From Roseicyclus persicicus (GTDB lineage Bacteria > Pseudomonadota > Alphaproteobacteria > Rhodobacterales > Rhodobacteraceae), in the NCBI RefSeq assembly GCF_012395815.1, contig NZ_JAAZQQ010000003.1, positions 186,001 through 250,000 of the forward strand: a stretch of 64,000 nt of DNA. The letters run 5' to 3'. Position numbers and translations under genes: made by a program. Each line of letters opens with the position of its first letter. Within the stretch, counting starts at the first letter, position 1. Below are positions 9,805 through 18,452 of this stretch, piece by piece. A model generated the notes under the pieces. That model did no database searches. It saw nothing but the letters and a program-made list of their open reading frames with translations, and was not told where the DNA came from.

Positions 9805-9856
9805 ACCGGGCCTTGGCCCGGTTGCGCCGCGTGTCCCGGGCCAAGGCCCGGTCTAC
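9801..9856. repeat. Perfect 21-bp inverted repeat (terminator-like hairpin)
   Basis: Arms 9801-9821 and 9836-9856 are exact reverse complements (left arm starts GTAGACCGGG) with a 14-base loop. The left arm contains the crtC stop codon. There is no T-run, so it is not a standard intrinsic terminator. It may be a dispersed REP-like element, an mRNA-end stabiliser, or both. It marks the junction between the photosynthesis genes and hslVU. Confidence 0.85.
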
Positions 9857-9874
9857 GGGACGTCCCCACCCCGG

Positions 9875-9903
9875 TTGCAGCCTCCCGCCCCGCCCGCCAT
9901 ATA
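9875..9903 (+). promoter_or_regulatory. Heat-shock (RpoH-like) promoter of hslVU
   Basis: TTGCAG at 9875-9880 and CATATA at 9898-9903 with a 17-base spacer. The -10 region reads CCATATA, as in alphaproteobacterial RpoH promoters. The hslV start is 22 bp downstream. The dnaK gene in this window has the same -35 and spacing. Confidence 0.68.
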
Positions 9904-9925
9904 GGTCCAAACCGACGGAGGCCCC

Positions 9926-10483
9926 ATGGCAGACAGCGATTTCCCCGGCTGGCACGGCACCACGATCATCGGCGTCCGCAAGGGCGGCGAGGTGGTCGTC
10001 GCGGGCGACGGGCAGGTGAGCCTGGGCCAGACCGTCATCAAGGGCAGCGCGCGCAAGGTGCGGCGGCTGTCGCCCGGCGGGCATGACGTGGTGGCGGGCT
10101 TCGCCGGGTCGACGGCGGATGCCTTCACCCTGCTGGAGCGGCTGGAAAAGAAGCTCGAGGCGACGCCGGGGCAGCTGCAGCGCGGCTGCGTCGAACTGGC
10201 CAAGGACTGGCGCACCGACAAGTACCTGCAAAAGCTCGAGGCGATGCTGATCGTCACCGACGGCAGCGAACTGTATGTCATCACCGGCGCGGGCGACGTG
10301 CTGGAACCCGAGCACGGGATCGCCGCCATCGGGTCGGGCGGGATGTACGCGCTGGCCGCCGCGCGCGCCCTGATCGACACCGACGCCGACGCCGAGACCG
10401 TCGCCCGCAAGGCGATGGCGATCGCGGCCGACATCTGCGTCTACACCAACGGCAACCTGACGGTGGAGACCCTTCGCCGATGA
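9926..10483 (+). CDS. hslV: ATP-dependent protease peptidase subunit HslV
   Basis: HslV (185 aa) is the proteasome-like peptidase of the cytoplasmic HslUV (ClpYQ) protease, which degrades misfolded and regulatory proteins. The motif [10 protein letters not shown] places the N-terminal nucleophile at Thr12 after removal of an 11-residue leader, longer than the single Met of E. coli and usual in alphaproteobacteria. ACGGAGG precedes the ATG at good spacing. It overlaps hslU by ATGA. A heat-shock-type promoter lies directly upstream. Confidence 0.97.
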   Translation: MADSDFPGWHGTTIIGVRKGGEVVVAGDGQVSLGQTVIKGSARKVRRLSPGGHDVVAGFAGSTADAFTLLERLEKKLEATPGQLQRGCVELAKDWRTDKYLQKLEAMLIVTDGSELYVITGAGDVLEPEHGIAAIGSGGMYALAAARALIDTDADAETVARKAMAIAADICVYTNGNLTVETLRR

Positions 10484-11787
10484 CCGACCTGACCCCCCGC
10501 GAAATCGTGTCCGAGCTGGACCGCTTCATCATCGGCCAGAAGGACGCCAAGCGCGCCGTGGCCGTGGCGCTGCGCAACCGCTGGCGGCGCAAGCAGCTGG
10601 GCGACGACCTGAGGGAAGAGGTCTACCCCAAGAACATCCTGATGATCGGGCCCACGGGTGTCGGCAAGACCGAGATCTCGCGGCGGCTGGCCAAGCTGGC
10701 GCGCGCGCCCTTCATCAAGGTTGAGGCGACGAAATACACCGAGGTCGGCTATGTCGGCCGGGACGTGGAGCAGATCATCCGCGACCTGGTGGACGCCGCG
10801 CAGGTGATGGTGCGCGAGGGGATGCGGGACGAGGTCAGGGCCAAGGCCCATTCCGCCGCCGAGGAGCGGGTGATCGAGGCACTGGCCGGCGAGGGCGCGC
10901 GCGAGCAGACGCGGGAGATGTTCCGGCGGAAGCTGCGGTCGGGGGAGCTGGACGATACGATGATCGAGCTGGAGGTGGCCGACACCTCGACCCCGATGGG
11001 CGGCTTCGAGATCCCCGGCCAGCCGGGCATGGGCGGGGGGATGATGAACCTCGGCGACCTGTTCGGGAAGGCCTTCGGCCAGCGGCGGGTGCGGCGTCGG
11101 ATGACCGTGGCCGCCAGCTATGATCTCCTGATCGAGGAGGAGGCCGACAAGCTGCTCGACGCCGAGATGGTGACCAAGGAGGCGCTGCGCGCGGTCGAGC
11201 AGAACGGGATCGTCTTCATCGACGAGATCGACAAGGTCGCCGCCCGGCAGGACGTGCGCGGCGGCGACGTCAGCCGCGAGGGCGTGCAGCGCGACCTGCT
11301 GCCGCTGATCGAGGGCACGACCGTGTCCACGAAATACGGGCCGGTGAAGACCGACCACATCCTGTTCATCGCGTCCGGCGCGTTCCACATCGCCAAGCCC
11401 TCGGACCTGCTGCCCGAACTGCAGGGGCGGCTGCCGATCCGGGTGAACCTGCGGCCGCTGACCGAGGCCGATTTCGTGCGCATCCTGACCGAAACGGACA
11501 ACGCGCTGACGCGGCAATACTCGGCGCTGATGGCGACCGAGGAGGTGCAGGTGAGCTTTACCGAGGACGGGATCGCGGCGCTGGCCAAGATCGCGGCCGA
11601 CGTGAACCAGACGGTCGAGAACATCGGCGCGCGGCGGCTTTACACCGTGATGGAGCGGGTGTTCGAGGAGCTGAGCTTCACCGCGCCGGATCGCGGGGGC
11701 GAGGCCGTGGTGGTGGATGCGGCCTTCGTCGAGACGAACCTGGGCGAGTTGACCCGCAGCGCCGACCTGTCGCGCTACGTGCTCTGA
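10480..11787 (+). CDS. hslU: ATP-dependent protease ATPase subunit HslU
   Basis: HslU (435 aa) is the AAA+ unfoldase ring that feeds substrates to HslV. Walker A GPTGVGKT is at residues 57-64, and Walker B lies in [10 protein letters not shown]. The central I-domain is present, with a Gly/Met-rich linker around residues 180-190. The C-terminal tail LSRYVL is the part that docks into HslV and activates it. The start overlaps hslV (ATGA). Full length with no lesions. Confidence 0.97.
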   Translation: MTDLTPREIVSELDRFIIGQKDAKRAVAVALRNRWRRKQLGDDLREEVYPKNILMIGPTGVGKTEISRRLAKLARAPFIKVEATKYTEVGYVGRDVEQIIRDLVDAAQVMVREGMRDEVRAKAHSAAEERVIEALAGEGAREQTREMFRRKLRSGELDDTMIELEVADTSTPMGGFEIPGQPGMGGGMMNLGDLFGKAFGQRRVRRRMTVAASYDLLIEEEADKLLDAEMVTKEALRAVEQNGIVFIDEIDKVAARQDVRGGDVSREGVQRDLLPLIEGTTVSTKYGPVKTDHILFIASGAFHIAKPSDLLPELQGRLPIRVNLRPLTEADFVRILTETDNALTRQYSALMATEEVQVSFTEDGIAALAKIAADVNQTVENIGARRLYTVMERVFEELSFTAPDRGGEAVVVDAAFVETNLGELTRSADLSRYVL

Positions 11788-11793
11788 CGCGCC

Positions 11794-12402
11794 TCAGCGG
11801 CCTTTCCTGAGATAGACATAGAAGGCGCCGGCGCCGCCGTGGCGTTGGTGCGCCTCGCGGATGTCGAGGACCAGCGCGCCGAGCGGCGGGGCGTGGAGCC
11901 AGCCGGGCACCTGGTGGCGCAACACGCCCCGGCGGATCGGGATCGGGTCGGGGGTATCGCGATCCTTGCCCTTGCCGGTGATGACGAGGACCAGCCGCTT
12001 GCCGGTCTCGTGGGCCGAAAAGACGAAGCGGATCAGCTCCGGGTGCGCCTCGGCCAGCGTCATGCCGTGCAGGTCGATGCGCGCCTCGGGCTTCAGCTTG
12101 CCGCGCAGGAGCTTCTGGTAAAGCCCGTGATCCATCCGCACGGGGGCATGGGCGAGACGCGCCGACAGGTCGCGCTGGGGCTGCGGCGGGTGGGGCTTGG
12201 CCGCGGCCTTTTCGCCGATGCGGAAGGCCGAAAGGCGTTCGCGCGGCGGCGCGGGGTCCGTCACCGGGCGCGGCGGGGCGGGCGTGTCGAGCGCGGGCAC
12301 GTGCAGGCGCGTGCTCTGGGTGAGGGGCGTCGCGGTCTGGGCGACCCGTTCCCACAGCGCGCGGTCCTCGGCGCTGAGCGTTTTCTTGCCGCGGCGCGCC
12401 AT
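11794..12402 (-). CDS. Smr-domain protein
   Basis: This 202-aa protein ends in a small MutS-related (Smr) domain: RIDLHGMTLAEAH near residues 114-126 and ITGKGKD near residue 155 are the DLHG and GKG motifs of this nuclease-like fold. The N-terminal 90 residues are basic and Pro-rich with no clear domain. Proteins of this type (SmrA/YdaL-like) bind or nick nucleic acid, and some cleave stalled-ribosome mRNA. It is convergent with hslU and sits 2 bases after mltA, so it is likely in the mltA operon. Precise substrate unknown. Confidence 0.85.
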   Translation of the reverse strand: MARRGKKTLSAEDRALWERVAQTATPLTQSTRLHVPALDTPAPPRPVTDPAPPRERLSAFRIGEKAAAKPHPPQPQRDLSARLAHAPVRMDHGLYQKLLRGKLKPEARIDLHGMTLAEAHPELIRFVFSAHETGKRLVLVITGKGKDRDTPDPIPIRRGVLRHQVPGWLHAPPLGALVLDIREAHQRHGGAGAFYVYLRKGR

Positions 12403-12404
12403 GC

Positions 12405-13433
12405 TCAGGCGTCCGGGACGCGGCCGTGCGCCAGTTCGATGGGCAGCAGCACCACCATGCGCCCGGGGTCGCGGATGGTGCCCGCCGCCTCGCCGGCCGC
12501 ATCGCCGAAGCCGTAGAAGATGTCGGCCCGCTGCGCGCCCCGGATCGCGCCGCCGGTGTCCTGTGCGATCATCAGCCGCCGCATCGGGCCGGCGCCGCCC
12601 TTCTCGATCCAGACCGGCGCGCCAAGGGGGGTAAAGGCCGGGTCGACGGCGATGGTGCGCAAGGGCGTGATCGAGCGGTTCATCGCGCCCAGCGGCCCGA
12701 GGCCGGGGTCCTCGATGCGGACCTCGCGGAAGAACACGTAGGAGGGGTTGTGGTAGAGCAGCTCGCGCCCCGCCACGGGGTTGCGGCGCACCCAGGCGCG
12801 GATCACCTGCGCCGAGACCTGGTGCGGCTCGTAGACGCCGCGGCGCACCAGCTCCTGCCCGATGGAGCGGTAGGGCTGGCCGTTGCGGCCGCCGTAACCC
12901 ACGCGGATCACCGAGCCGTCGGGCATCCGGATGCGGCCCGAGCCCTGGATCTGCAGAAAGAACAGCTCCACCGGGTCGTCGACCCAGGCGATTTCCAGCC
13001 CGCGCCCCTCCAGAAGCCCCCCTTCCTCGATCTCGCGGCGGCTGACCCAGACGCCGTCCTGCGCCTCGGGGGGCGTGCGGTAGACGGGGTAGCGGAAGCG
13101 CGCGGTGGGCGTGCGGGAGCCGTCAAGCTCGGGCTCGTAGTAGCCGGTGAACAGCGCCGGCGTCTCGCCGATCAGGACGGGGCGAAAGAACAGTTCGAAA
13201 AAGGTGCGGGCGTCGGGCGCCGTGTCGGCCAGCGCGCAGAGCGCCTGCCAGTCCGCGCCCTCCATGTCGGCGCAGGTGGCGCGGAACACGGCCAGCGCGG
13301 CAGCGTGGTCGTCCTCGGCCCAGCCCTCGAGATCGGCGAAGGACAGGAGTTCCACCGTCTCCTCAGCCATGGCGGGCGAGGTCCAGCTCAGGGCGGCCAG
13401 GCACAGGCCGAGGATCGCGGCGCGCCCGGCCAT
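12405..13433 (-). CDS. mltA: Membrane-bound lytic murein transglycosylase A
   Basis: MltA (342 aa) cleaves the MurNAc-GlcNAc bond of peptidoglycan with formation of 1,6-anhydro-MurNAc. A signal peptide of about 23 residues ends in AMA-EE. There is no lipobox cysteine, so it is probably periplasmic and soluble here. Family blocks visible are FTGYYEPELDGS, QGSGRIRMPDG and, in the C-terminal 3D domain, AQDTGGAIRGAQRADIFYG, which holds the catalytic Asp region. It follows the Tim44-like gene by 3 bases and precedes the Smr gene, forming a three-gene leftward unit. Confidence 0.94.
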   Translation of the reverse strand: MAGRAAILGLCLAALSWTSPAMAEETVELLSFADLEGWAEDDHAAALAVFRATCADMEGADWQALCALADTAPDARTFFELFFRPVLIGETPALFTGYYEPELDGSRTPTARFRYPVYRTPPEAQDGVWVSRREIEEGGLLEGRGLEIAWVDDPVELFFLQIQGSGRIRMPDGSVIRVGYGGRNGQPYRSIGQELVRRGVYEPHQVSAQVIRAWVRRNPVAGRELLYHNPSYVFFREVRIEDPGLGPLGAMNRSITPLRTIAVDPAFTPLGAPVWIEKGGAGPMRRLMIAQDTGGAIRGAQRADIFYGFGDAAGEAAGTIRDPGRMVVLLPIELAHGRVPDA

Positions 13434-13436
13434 CGC

Positions 13437-14099
13437 TCATCCGTCGGTGGCCACCAGTTCCCAGTTCGGGTCGGGGGCGCCCATCTTGCGGGCAAAGGTC
13501 CAGACGTCGCGCTGGCGCTTGATCTCGTTGGGGTCGCCCTCGACCACCTGGCCGTCGGCGTTGCGCACGACCGAGGTCAGCTCGCCCACGAACCGCACCG
13601 TCACCTCGCCCACGCCGGTGCCGCGGTCGAAGCGCGCGGACTCGAGCGCCAGTTCGCGGATGCCGATGAAGGAGGCGTCGATGCGCAGGCCCTGCGCCTC
13701 GCGCTGGCGGATCACCGATTCGAAGGTTTCCATCACGTCGGCGGCCAGGAACGGGCGCAGCTCGTCGACGTCGCCGTTCTCGAAGGCCATCAGGATCATC
13801 TCGTAGGCGCCGCGCGCGCCGCCGAGGAACTCGGAGACCGTGAAGCCGGGCTCGGCCAGCTTCATCGCGGCCAGCGCCTTGGCGCTGTCGGAGCCGTCCT
13901 CGACATGGTCGGTGATGTCGCGGTCGGGGCCGCCTTCGATCACCTCGAAGTCGCGGCGCCGTTCCGCGCGCGAGGCCGACGTCGGGGCGACGGGGGGTTT
14001 CTCGAAGCCTTCGCGGGTCCCGAGCACGCTGCGCAGGCGCAGGATGAGGAAGATCGCAATGCCGGCAAGCACCAGCAGAGACAGAAGAGACGAGTTCAT
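13437..14099 (-). CDS. Tim44/TimA-like membrane-anchored protein
   Basis: A 220-aa protein with one N-terminal membrane span (SSLLSLLVLAGIAIFLIL) followed by a charged linker and a C-terminal Tim44-like (NTF2-fold) domain from about residue 85: FLGGARGAYEMILMAF is the typical opening. Mitochondrial Tim44 tethers the import motor; the bacterial relatives have no settled function. The start MNSSLLSLL was chosen because the 33 residues upstream look like intergenic DNA. It leads the unit with mltA and the Smr gene and is divergent from fxsA. Confidence 0.88.
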   Translation of the reverse strand: MNSSLLSLLVLAGIAIFLILRLRSVLGTREGFEKPPVAPTSASRAERRRDFEVIEGGPDRDITDHVEDGSDSAKALAAMKLAEPGFTVSEFLGGARGAYEMILMAFENGDVDELRPFLAADVMETFESVIRQREAQGLRIDASFIGIRELALESARFDRGTGVGEVTVRFVGELTSVVRNADGQVVEGDPNEIKRQRDVWTFARKMGAPDPNWELVATDG

Positions 14100-14227
14100 A
14101 CAGGCTCCTCGGAGGGCGGTCGGGCTTCTATTCACGGTCGCAGGGCACATATGTAAGGCGTGGGCCCCATCAAGTCCATGACCCAAGACCGCGCGCATCG
14201 GCGCGCACGACTGACGGAGTGCTGCCG

Positions 14228-14707
14228 ATGTGGCTGTTTCTCGCCTTTCTCCTGGTGCCGCTGATCGAGATCGCGCTGTTCATCCGCGTCGGCGGCTGGA
14301 TCGGCCTGTTTCCCACGCTGGGCATCGTGGTGCTGACCGCGATCCTCGGCACCCTGCTGGTGCGGTCGCAGGGCGCGCAGGCGCTGGCCCGGCTGCGCGA
14401 CAGCTTCGAGACCCTGCGCGACCCGACCGAGCCGCTGGCCCATGGCGCGATGATCCTGTTCTCGGGCGCGTTGCTGCTGACGCCGGGGTTCTTCACTGAC
14501 ACCGTCGGCTTCCTGCTGCTGGTGCCCGCGGTGCGCAACTGGGTGCTCCGCGAGGTGAAGAAGCGGGTCGAGGTGCAGACCATGACGATGGGCACCCCGC
14601 CGTGGGAGGCCCAGCGGCCGCGCGACGACGTGATCGACGGCGTCTACTCGGTCGAGGACGACGCGCCGCCGCGGCGGGACGGGCCCTCGGGCTGGACAAG
14701 GCATTGA
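14228..14707 (+). CDS. fxsA: FxsA family membrane protein
   Basis: FxsA (159 aa) is an inner-membrane protein. In E. coli its overproduction relieves exclusion of phage T7 by the F-plasmid PifA protein. Membrane spans are visible at residues 2-20, 23-43 and about 70-100, with the conserved stretch LLLTPGFFTDTVGFLLL. ATG 14228 is preferred over the in-frame GTG at 14219 because ACGGAG then lies 8 bases upstream. The C-terminal 50 residues are charged and cytoplasmic. It is followed 60 bp later by secB. Confidence 0.9.
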   Translation: MWLFLAFLLVPLIEIALFIRVGGWIGLFPTLGIVVLTAILGTLLVRSQGAQALARLRDSFETLRDPTEPLAHGAMILFSGALLLTPGFFTDTVGFLLLVPAVRNWVLREVKKRVEVQTMTMGTPPWEAQRPRDDVIDGVYSVEDDAPPRRDGPSGWTRH

Positions 14708-14767
14708 GGCCCGGGGCGGGGGCTGCTAGACCCTCGGCCCAACGTACCTTGACGGTTGGAGATCAAG

Positions 14768-15280
14768 ATGGCCGAGAACAACGGCGGGGCCGCCCCCGCG
14801 ACCCCCGACGCCGCCCCCGCGCAGCCGGTGCTGCCCAAGCTGCAGGTGCTGGGCCAGTTCGTCCGTGACATGTCCTTCGAGAACATCGCCGCCCAGAAGG
14901 CGGTGAACGCGCAGCTGCAGCCCGACATCCAGGTGCAGGTCGCGCTCGACGCCCGCAAGCGCGAGGCGGCGGACCAGTACGACGTCATCATGAAGCTGAA
15001 GATCGACAGCAAGACGAAGGATGCGTCGCCGCAGCCGATCTTCCTGCTGGAGCTGGAATACGGCGGCATCTTCAAGGTCGAGAACGTGCAGGCCGAGCAG
15101 CTGCACCCGTTCCTGCTGATCGAGTGCCCGCGGATGCTGTTCCCCTTCGTGCGGCGCATCGTGTCGGACGTGACGCGCGACGGCGGCTACCCGCCGCTGA
15201 ACCTCGACACCATCGACTTCCTCGCGCTCTACCGCCAGCAGCTGGCGCAGCGCGCCGCGACCCAGCGCGCGGACGCCTGA
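14768..15280 (+). CDS. secB: Protein-export chaperone SecB
   Basis: SecB (170 aa) is the tetrameric cytoplasmic chaperone that keeps preproteins unfolded and hands them to SecA. The conserved core is visible from VLGQFVRDMSFENIAA to YGGIFKVENV and CPRMLFPFVRRIVSDVTRDGGYPPL, the last being the family signature. The N-terminal 25 residues are Ala/Pro-rich. ATG 14768 has GGAG at good distance; the upstream TTG would overlap that site. It is convergent with dnaQ, with only 4 bases between stops. Confidence 0.96.
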   Translation: MAENNGGAAPATPDAAPAQPVLPKLQVLGQFVRDMSFENIAAQKAVNAQLQPDIQVQVALDARKREAADQYDVIMKLKIDSKTKDASPQPIFLLELEYGGIFKVENVQAEQLHPFLLIECPRMLFPFVRRIVSDVTRDGGYPPLNLDTIDFLALYRQQLAQRAATQRADA

Positions 15281-15284
15281 GCCG

Positions 15285-15983
15285 TCAGCGGTATTTCGAC
15301 CAGACCGCCGCGTCGCCCAGTTCCGCCACGAAGGCGTCATGGGCGGCGCGCTCTGCGTCCGTGATGCGCGGGGGCAGGGGCTGCGGCCGCGGGCGGGGGC
15401 GCCAGTCGGGCTCGGCCTGGGCCGAGCGGCTGCGTCCCTGCGTGGCGCCCAGCGCGAAATCGGGCTGCCGGCCGCCCGTCAGTTCCAGGTAGACATCGGC
15501 CAGGATCTCGGAGTCGAGCAGCGCGCCGTGCAGCGTGCGGCTGGAATTGTCGATCCCGAAGCGGCGGCAGAGCGCATCGAGCGACGCGGGCGAGCCCGGA
15601 AACCGGCGCCGCGCGATCATCAGCGTGTCGATGGCGCGAGTCTCGGCCAGGAGCGGCAGGCCGGCCCATTGCAGCTCCGCGTTCAGGAACCGCATGTCGA
15701 AGCTGGCGTTGTGGATCACCAGCTTGGCATCGCCCACGAACTCGAGAAAGGCGCGCGCGATCTCGGCGAAACGCGGCTTGTCGGCGAGGAAATCGTCGCC
15801 GATCCCGTGCACGGCAAAGGCCTCGGGCGGCATGGTGCGTTCGGGGTTGATGTACTGGTGATAGGTGTTCCCGGTCGGAACCTGGTTCCACAGCTCGACC
15901 GCGCCGATTTCCACGATGCGGTGGGCGGGCGTCTCGAACGGGTCGAGGCCCGTGGTCTCGGTGTCGAGGACGATCTCACGCAT
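15285..15983 (-). CDS. dnaQ: DNA polymerase III epsilon subunit
   Basis: DnaQ (232 aa) is the 3'-5' proofreading exonuclease of the replicative polymerase. ExoI is [10 protein letters not shown] at residues 6-15, ExoII is [11 protein letters not shown], and ExoIII is [14 protein letters not shown], giving a full DEDDh active site. The C-terminal 60 residues are Pro/Arg-rich and end in the polymerase-binding tail. Its start overlaps the coaE stop by 8 bases, so it is the last gene of the maf-aroE-coaE-dnaQ operon, which reads away from the probable origin. Confidence 0.96.
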   Translation of the reverse strand: MREIVLDTETTGLDPFETPAHRIVEIGAVELWNQVPTGNTYHQYINPERTMPPEAFAVHGIGDDFLADKPRFAEIARAFLEFVGDAKLVIHNASFDMRFLNAELQWAGLPLLAETRAIDTLMIARRRFPGSPASLDALCRRFGIDNSSRTLHGALLDSEILADVYLELTGGRQPDFALGATQGRSRSAQAEPDWRPRPRPQPLPPRITDAERAAHDAFVAELGDAAVWSKYR

Positions 15984-16572
15984 CCGTTTCCCCTCCGGTC
16001 AGCCGCTGCACGAGGTCTGCCACGGCGGTGCGGGTCTGTTCCAGCGTCTTTGTCTCAATGACGTGATCCGCGCGGGCGCGTTTCTCGGCATCGGGGGTTT
16101 GGCGGGCGAGGATCTGGGCGAACATCGCCTCGGTCATGCCGGGGCGGGCCATGACGCGGGCCTTCTGCGTTTCGGGGTCGGCGGAAACGACGAGGACGGC
16201 ATCGAGCGTCCCGGCGGCGCCGGTCTCGAACAGCAGCGGGATGTCGAGCACCACGAGCGGCGCGTCGGCATGGCGGGCGAGAAACGCGGCGCGATCGGCG
16301 GCGACCAGCGGGTGCACGACGCGTTCGAGCCTGTTCAGCAGGTCGGGGTCTGTCTTCATCGCCTCCTTCAGCCGCGCGCGGCTGACCGCGCCACCTTCGA
16401 TGGCGTCGGGGATCAAGGCCGCGACCGGCGCGACGGCATCCCCGCCGGGGGCGTAGAGGCGGTGAACCGTCTCGTCGGCGTCCCAGACCGGCACACCGAG
16501 ATCGCGGAACATCTGCGCCGTGGTCGACTTGCCCATGCCGATGGAGCCGGTGAGGCCAAGGCGCAGCGTCAT
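15976..16572 (-). CDS. coaE: Dephospho-CoA kinase
   Basis: CoaE (198 aa) phosphorylates the 3'-hydroxyl of dephospho-CoA, the last step of coenzyme A synthesis. The P-loop [12 protein letters not shown] is at residues 6-17, and [10 protein letters not shown] (31-40) and [12 protein letters not shown] (108-119) are family motifs. The ATG overlaps the aroE stop as ATGA. A longer reading that continues upstream through aroE in another frame was discarded because it lacks homology before this Met. Confidence 0.96.
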   Translation of the reverse strand: MTLRLGLTGSIGMGKSTTAQMFRDLGVPVWDADETVHRLYAPGGDAVAPVAALIPDAIEGGAVSRARLKEAMKTDPDLLNRLERVVHPLVAADRAAFLARHADAPLVVLDIPLLFETGAAGTLDAVLVVSADPETQKARVMARPGMTEAMFAQILARQTPDAEKRARADHVIETKTLEQTRTAVADLVQRLTGGETDA

Positions 16573-17405
16573 GGCGCGAGCACGGCCTGCCGCAGGTCGT
16601 CGTCGACAAGGGGGGTGTAGCCGAACCAGCGCTCGAAGCCCGGCACGGCCTGGTGGAGCAGCATCCCAAGGCCGTCGACCGTCTCGCACCCCGCTTCGCG
16701 CGCGGCGCGCAACAGGTCCGTTTCCAGCGGCTTGTAGACGATGTCGGTCACCACCGTGGGCGGCGACAGGCGCGACAGGTCGATGGCGAGCGGCGGCTGG
16801 CCGGTCATGCCGAGGGACGTGGTGTTCACGATCAGCGCGGCATCGGCCACGAGGTCGGGGATGCGCGTCCAGTCCTGCGGGTCGACGCGGGCGCCGAATT
16901 GTTCCTTGAGCCCGTCCGCGCGGGCGCGGGTGCGGTTGGCCACGATCACCCGCGGCGCGCCGTCGTTCAGCAGCGCCGAGACGATCGCCTTGGCCGCCCC
17001 GCCCGAACCGAGGACAAGGGCGGGGCCCGTCGCCGCCGTCCAGCCGGGCAGCGCCTGCCGGATGTTCGACAGGAAACCCTGGCCGTCGGTGTTGTCGGCC
17101 TGGATGCGCCCGTTGCCGAGGAAGGTCAGCGTGTTCGCCGCCCCGATCAGCGCCGCGCGGTCCGAGACGTTCGAGGCCAGCGACAGCACGTATTCCTTGT
17201 GGGGAATCGTGATGTTCACGCCCACGAACCCCATCTCGGGCAACACGCGCAGCACGTCGGCCAGGTGGGCGTGGGTGACGTGCAGCGGGACGTAATGGCC
17301 GCGCAAGCCGTAGCGGCGCAGCCAGTGGCCGTGCAGCCGGGGCGACAGGGAATGCGCGATGGGGTCGCCGATCACGCCGGCCAGCGGCACCTCGGGGCGC
17401 GTCAT
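16569..17405 (-). CDS. aroE: Shikimate dehydrogenase
   Basis: AroE (278 aa) reduces 3-dehydroshikimate to shikimate with NADPH in aromatic amino acid synthesis. Substrate-binding motif GDPIAHSLSPRLHGHWL is near residue 15. NITIPHKEYV carries the catalytic Lys, NTDGQGF the catalytic Asp, and GSGGAAKAIVSAL the nucleotide fold. The start MTRPEVPLAG overlaps the maf stop as ATGA; a 24-residue extension into maf was rejected. Normal length, no lesions. Confidence 0.96.
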   Translation of the reverse strand: MTRPEVPLAGVIGDPIAHSLSPRLHGHWLRRYGLRGHYVPLHVTHAHLADVLRVLPEMGFVGVNITIPHKEYVLSLASNVSDRAALIGAANTLTFLGNGRIQADNTDGQGFLSNIRQALPGWTAATGPALVLGSGGAAKAIVSALLNDGAPRVIVANRTRARADGLKEQFGARVDPQDWTRIPDLVADAALIVNTTSLGMTGQPPLAIDLSRLSPPTVVTDIVYKPLETDLLRAAREAGCETVDGLGMLLHQAVPGFERWFGYTPLVDDDLRQAVLAP

Positions 17406-18010
17406 GTGAACCTCCAACCACGCAAACGCAGGAACGAACAAAGCTCGAGCAGGGGCAATCCAAGCACGGAGAACCACTCCCCGTCCATCCGCGCGAAGAG
17501 CCGCGCGCCGAGGCGTTCGGCCTGGTAGGAGCCGACCGAGCTGGCCACGTCTGGCCAGGCGCGGTCGAGATAGGCGTCGATCTCCTCGGCGGTGAGGCTG
17601 TGCATCGTCATGCGGACGACGCCGACATGGCGCCAGACCGGTTCGAGATCCTCGTAGAGCACCGCGGCGGAATAGAGATGGTGGGTCTGGCCGGAGAGGC
17701 GGAGGAGGTGGTCCTTGGCCTCGTCGCGGGTCTCGGGCTTGGCGAAGATCTCGGATTTCAGGGCGAGGATCTGGTCGCAGCCAAGCGTCAGGCCGCCCCC
17801 GGCCGCCCGGCGCGCCTTGAACTCGGCCAGCGCGTCGGCGACGTCGCGGGGGCCGGCGCCGTCCTCCACCAGCGAGGCGCGGATTGCGCCCTCATCGATT
17901 CGGACCGGGCGCACGACATGGGCGATGCCGGCCTCCGCCAGCATCCGGCGGCGGATTTCGGAGGCCGAGGCGAGCGTCAGGCTGTGATCGGGGGAAACTG
18001 TCCTGTCCAT
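17402..18010 (-). CDS. maf: Maf-like nucleoside triphosphate pyrophosphatase
   Basis: This 202-aa Maf/YceF-family protein hydrolyses non-canonical or modified nucleoside triphosphates to monophosphates and is linked to division control. The signature LTLASASEIRRRMLAEAG is at residues 11-28, GCDQIL near 77-82, and SVGSYQAERLGARLF near 160-175. MDRTVSPDHS was chosen as the start because AGGG precedes it; another Met four codons upstream is possible. The remaining upstream reading (over 100 codons) lies in the origin-like intergenic region. First gene of the leftward operon. Confidence 0.92.
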   Translation of the reverse strand: MDRTVSPDHSLTLASASEIRRRMLAEAGIAHVVRPVRIDEGAIRASLVEDGAGPRDVADALAEFKARRAAGGGLTLGCDQILALKSEIFAKPETRDEAKDHLLRLSGQTHHLYSAAVLYEDLEPVWRHVGVVRMTMHSLTAEEIDAYLDRAWPDVASSVGSYQAERLGARLFARMDGEWFSVLGLPLLELCSFLRLRGWRFT

Positions 18011-18015
18011 GACCC

Positions 18016-18024
18016 TGTGCATAA
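18016..18024 (-). promoter_or_regulatory. DnaA box (perfect)
   Basis: TTATGCACA on the minus strand, an exact match to TTATNCACA, just upstream of maf. DnaA bound here could also affect maf-operon transcription. Confidence 0.72.
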
Positions 18025-18118
18025 CGGACAGAGGAAGCGGCCCACAATCCTGTTGGTGACCGGGCGGACCGGGGCACCGGGCGATCCGGCGGGATCCATG
18101 CGACGGCCTTGCCGGGGG

Positions 18119-18127
18119 TTCTCCACA
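18119..18127 (+). promoter_or_regulatory. DnaA box (one mismatch)
   Basis: TTCTCCACA, differing from TTATCCACA only at the third base. It lies in the gene-free region about 100 bp from the perfect box. Confidence 0.5.
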
Positions 18128-18199
18128 TGGATGATCCGTCCCCATCGGGGGGATGGACAGGCGGTGACCGTACGGGGTGTCCGTGGGTTGTTCAGCGTG

Positions 18200-18208
18200 T
18201 TTTCCACA
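18200..18208 (+). promoter_or_regulatory. DnaA box (one mismatch) beside AT-rich core
   Basis: TTTTCCACA, one mismatch from TTATCCACA. It lies directly next to the AT-rich stretch that begins GAGATATTTAAG, the layout expected for a DNA-unwinding element flanked by a DnaA box. Confidence 0.58.
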
Positions 18209-18423
18209 GGCTGAGATATTTAAGACATTGATTGAATTATATTTTATGTGAGACAGGCCGGCGGGTGGGGACTCTCTGGGGATGATTTGCTCCTTGTGGA
18301 GATCATCCGGGACAATCGGTTGGACAGGCGGGTTTCCCGGCTTGCCCACGGTCAAACAGCAACCACATCCTTTTTCTTAAATTCTTTCTTTTATTGAGAG
18401 TGAGCCGGCGTTTCGCCCCCGGG

Positions 18424-18452
18424 TTGACAGGGAAAGGCGCGCGCCTTAGCTG
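18424..18452 (+). promoter_or_regulatory. Candidate rho promoter
   Basis: A perfect -35 TTGACA at 18424-18429. The best -10 lies 16-17 bases on (TTAGCT or TAGCTG, about 18446-18452) and is weak. It would give a leader of roughly 95 bases before rho, in line with the long, self-regulated leaders of rho genes. Confidence 0.42.
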
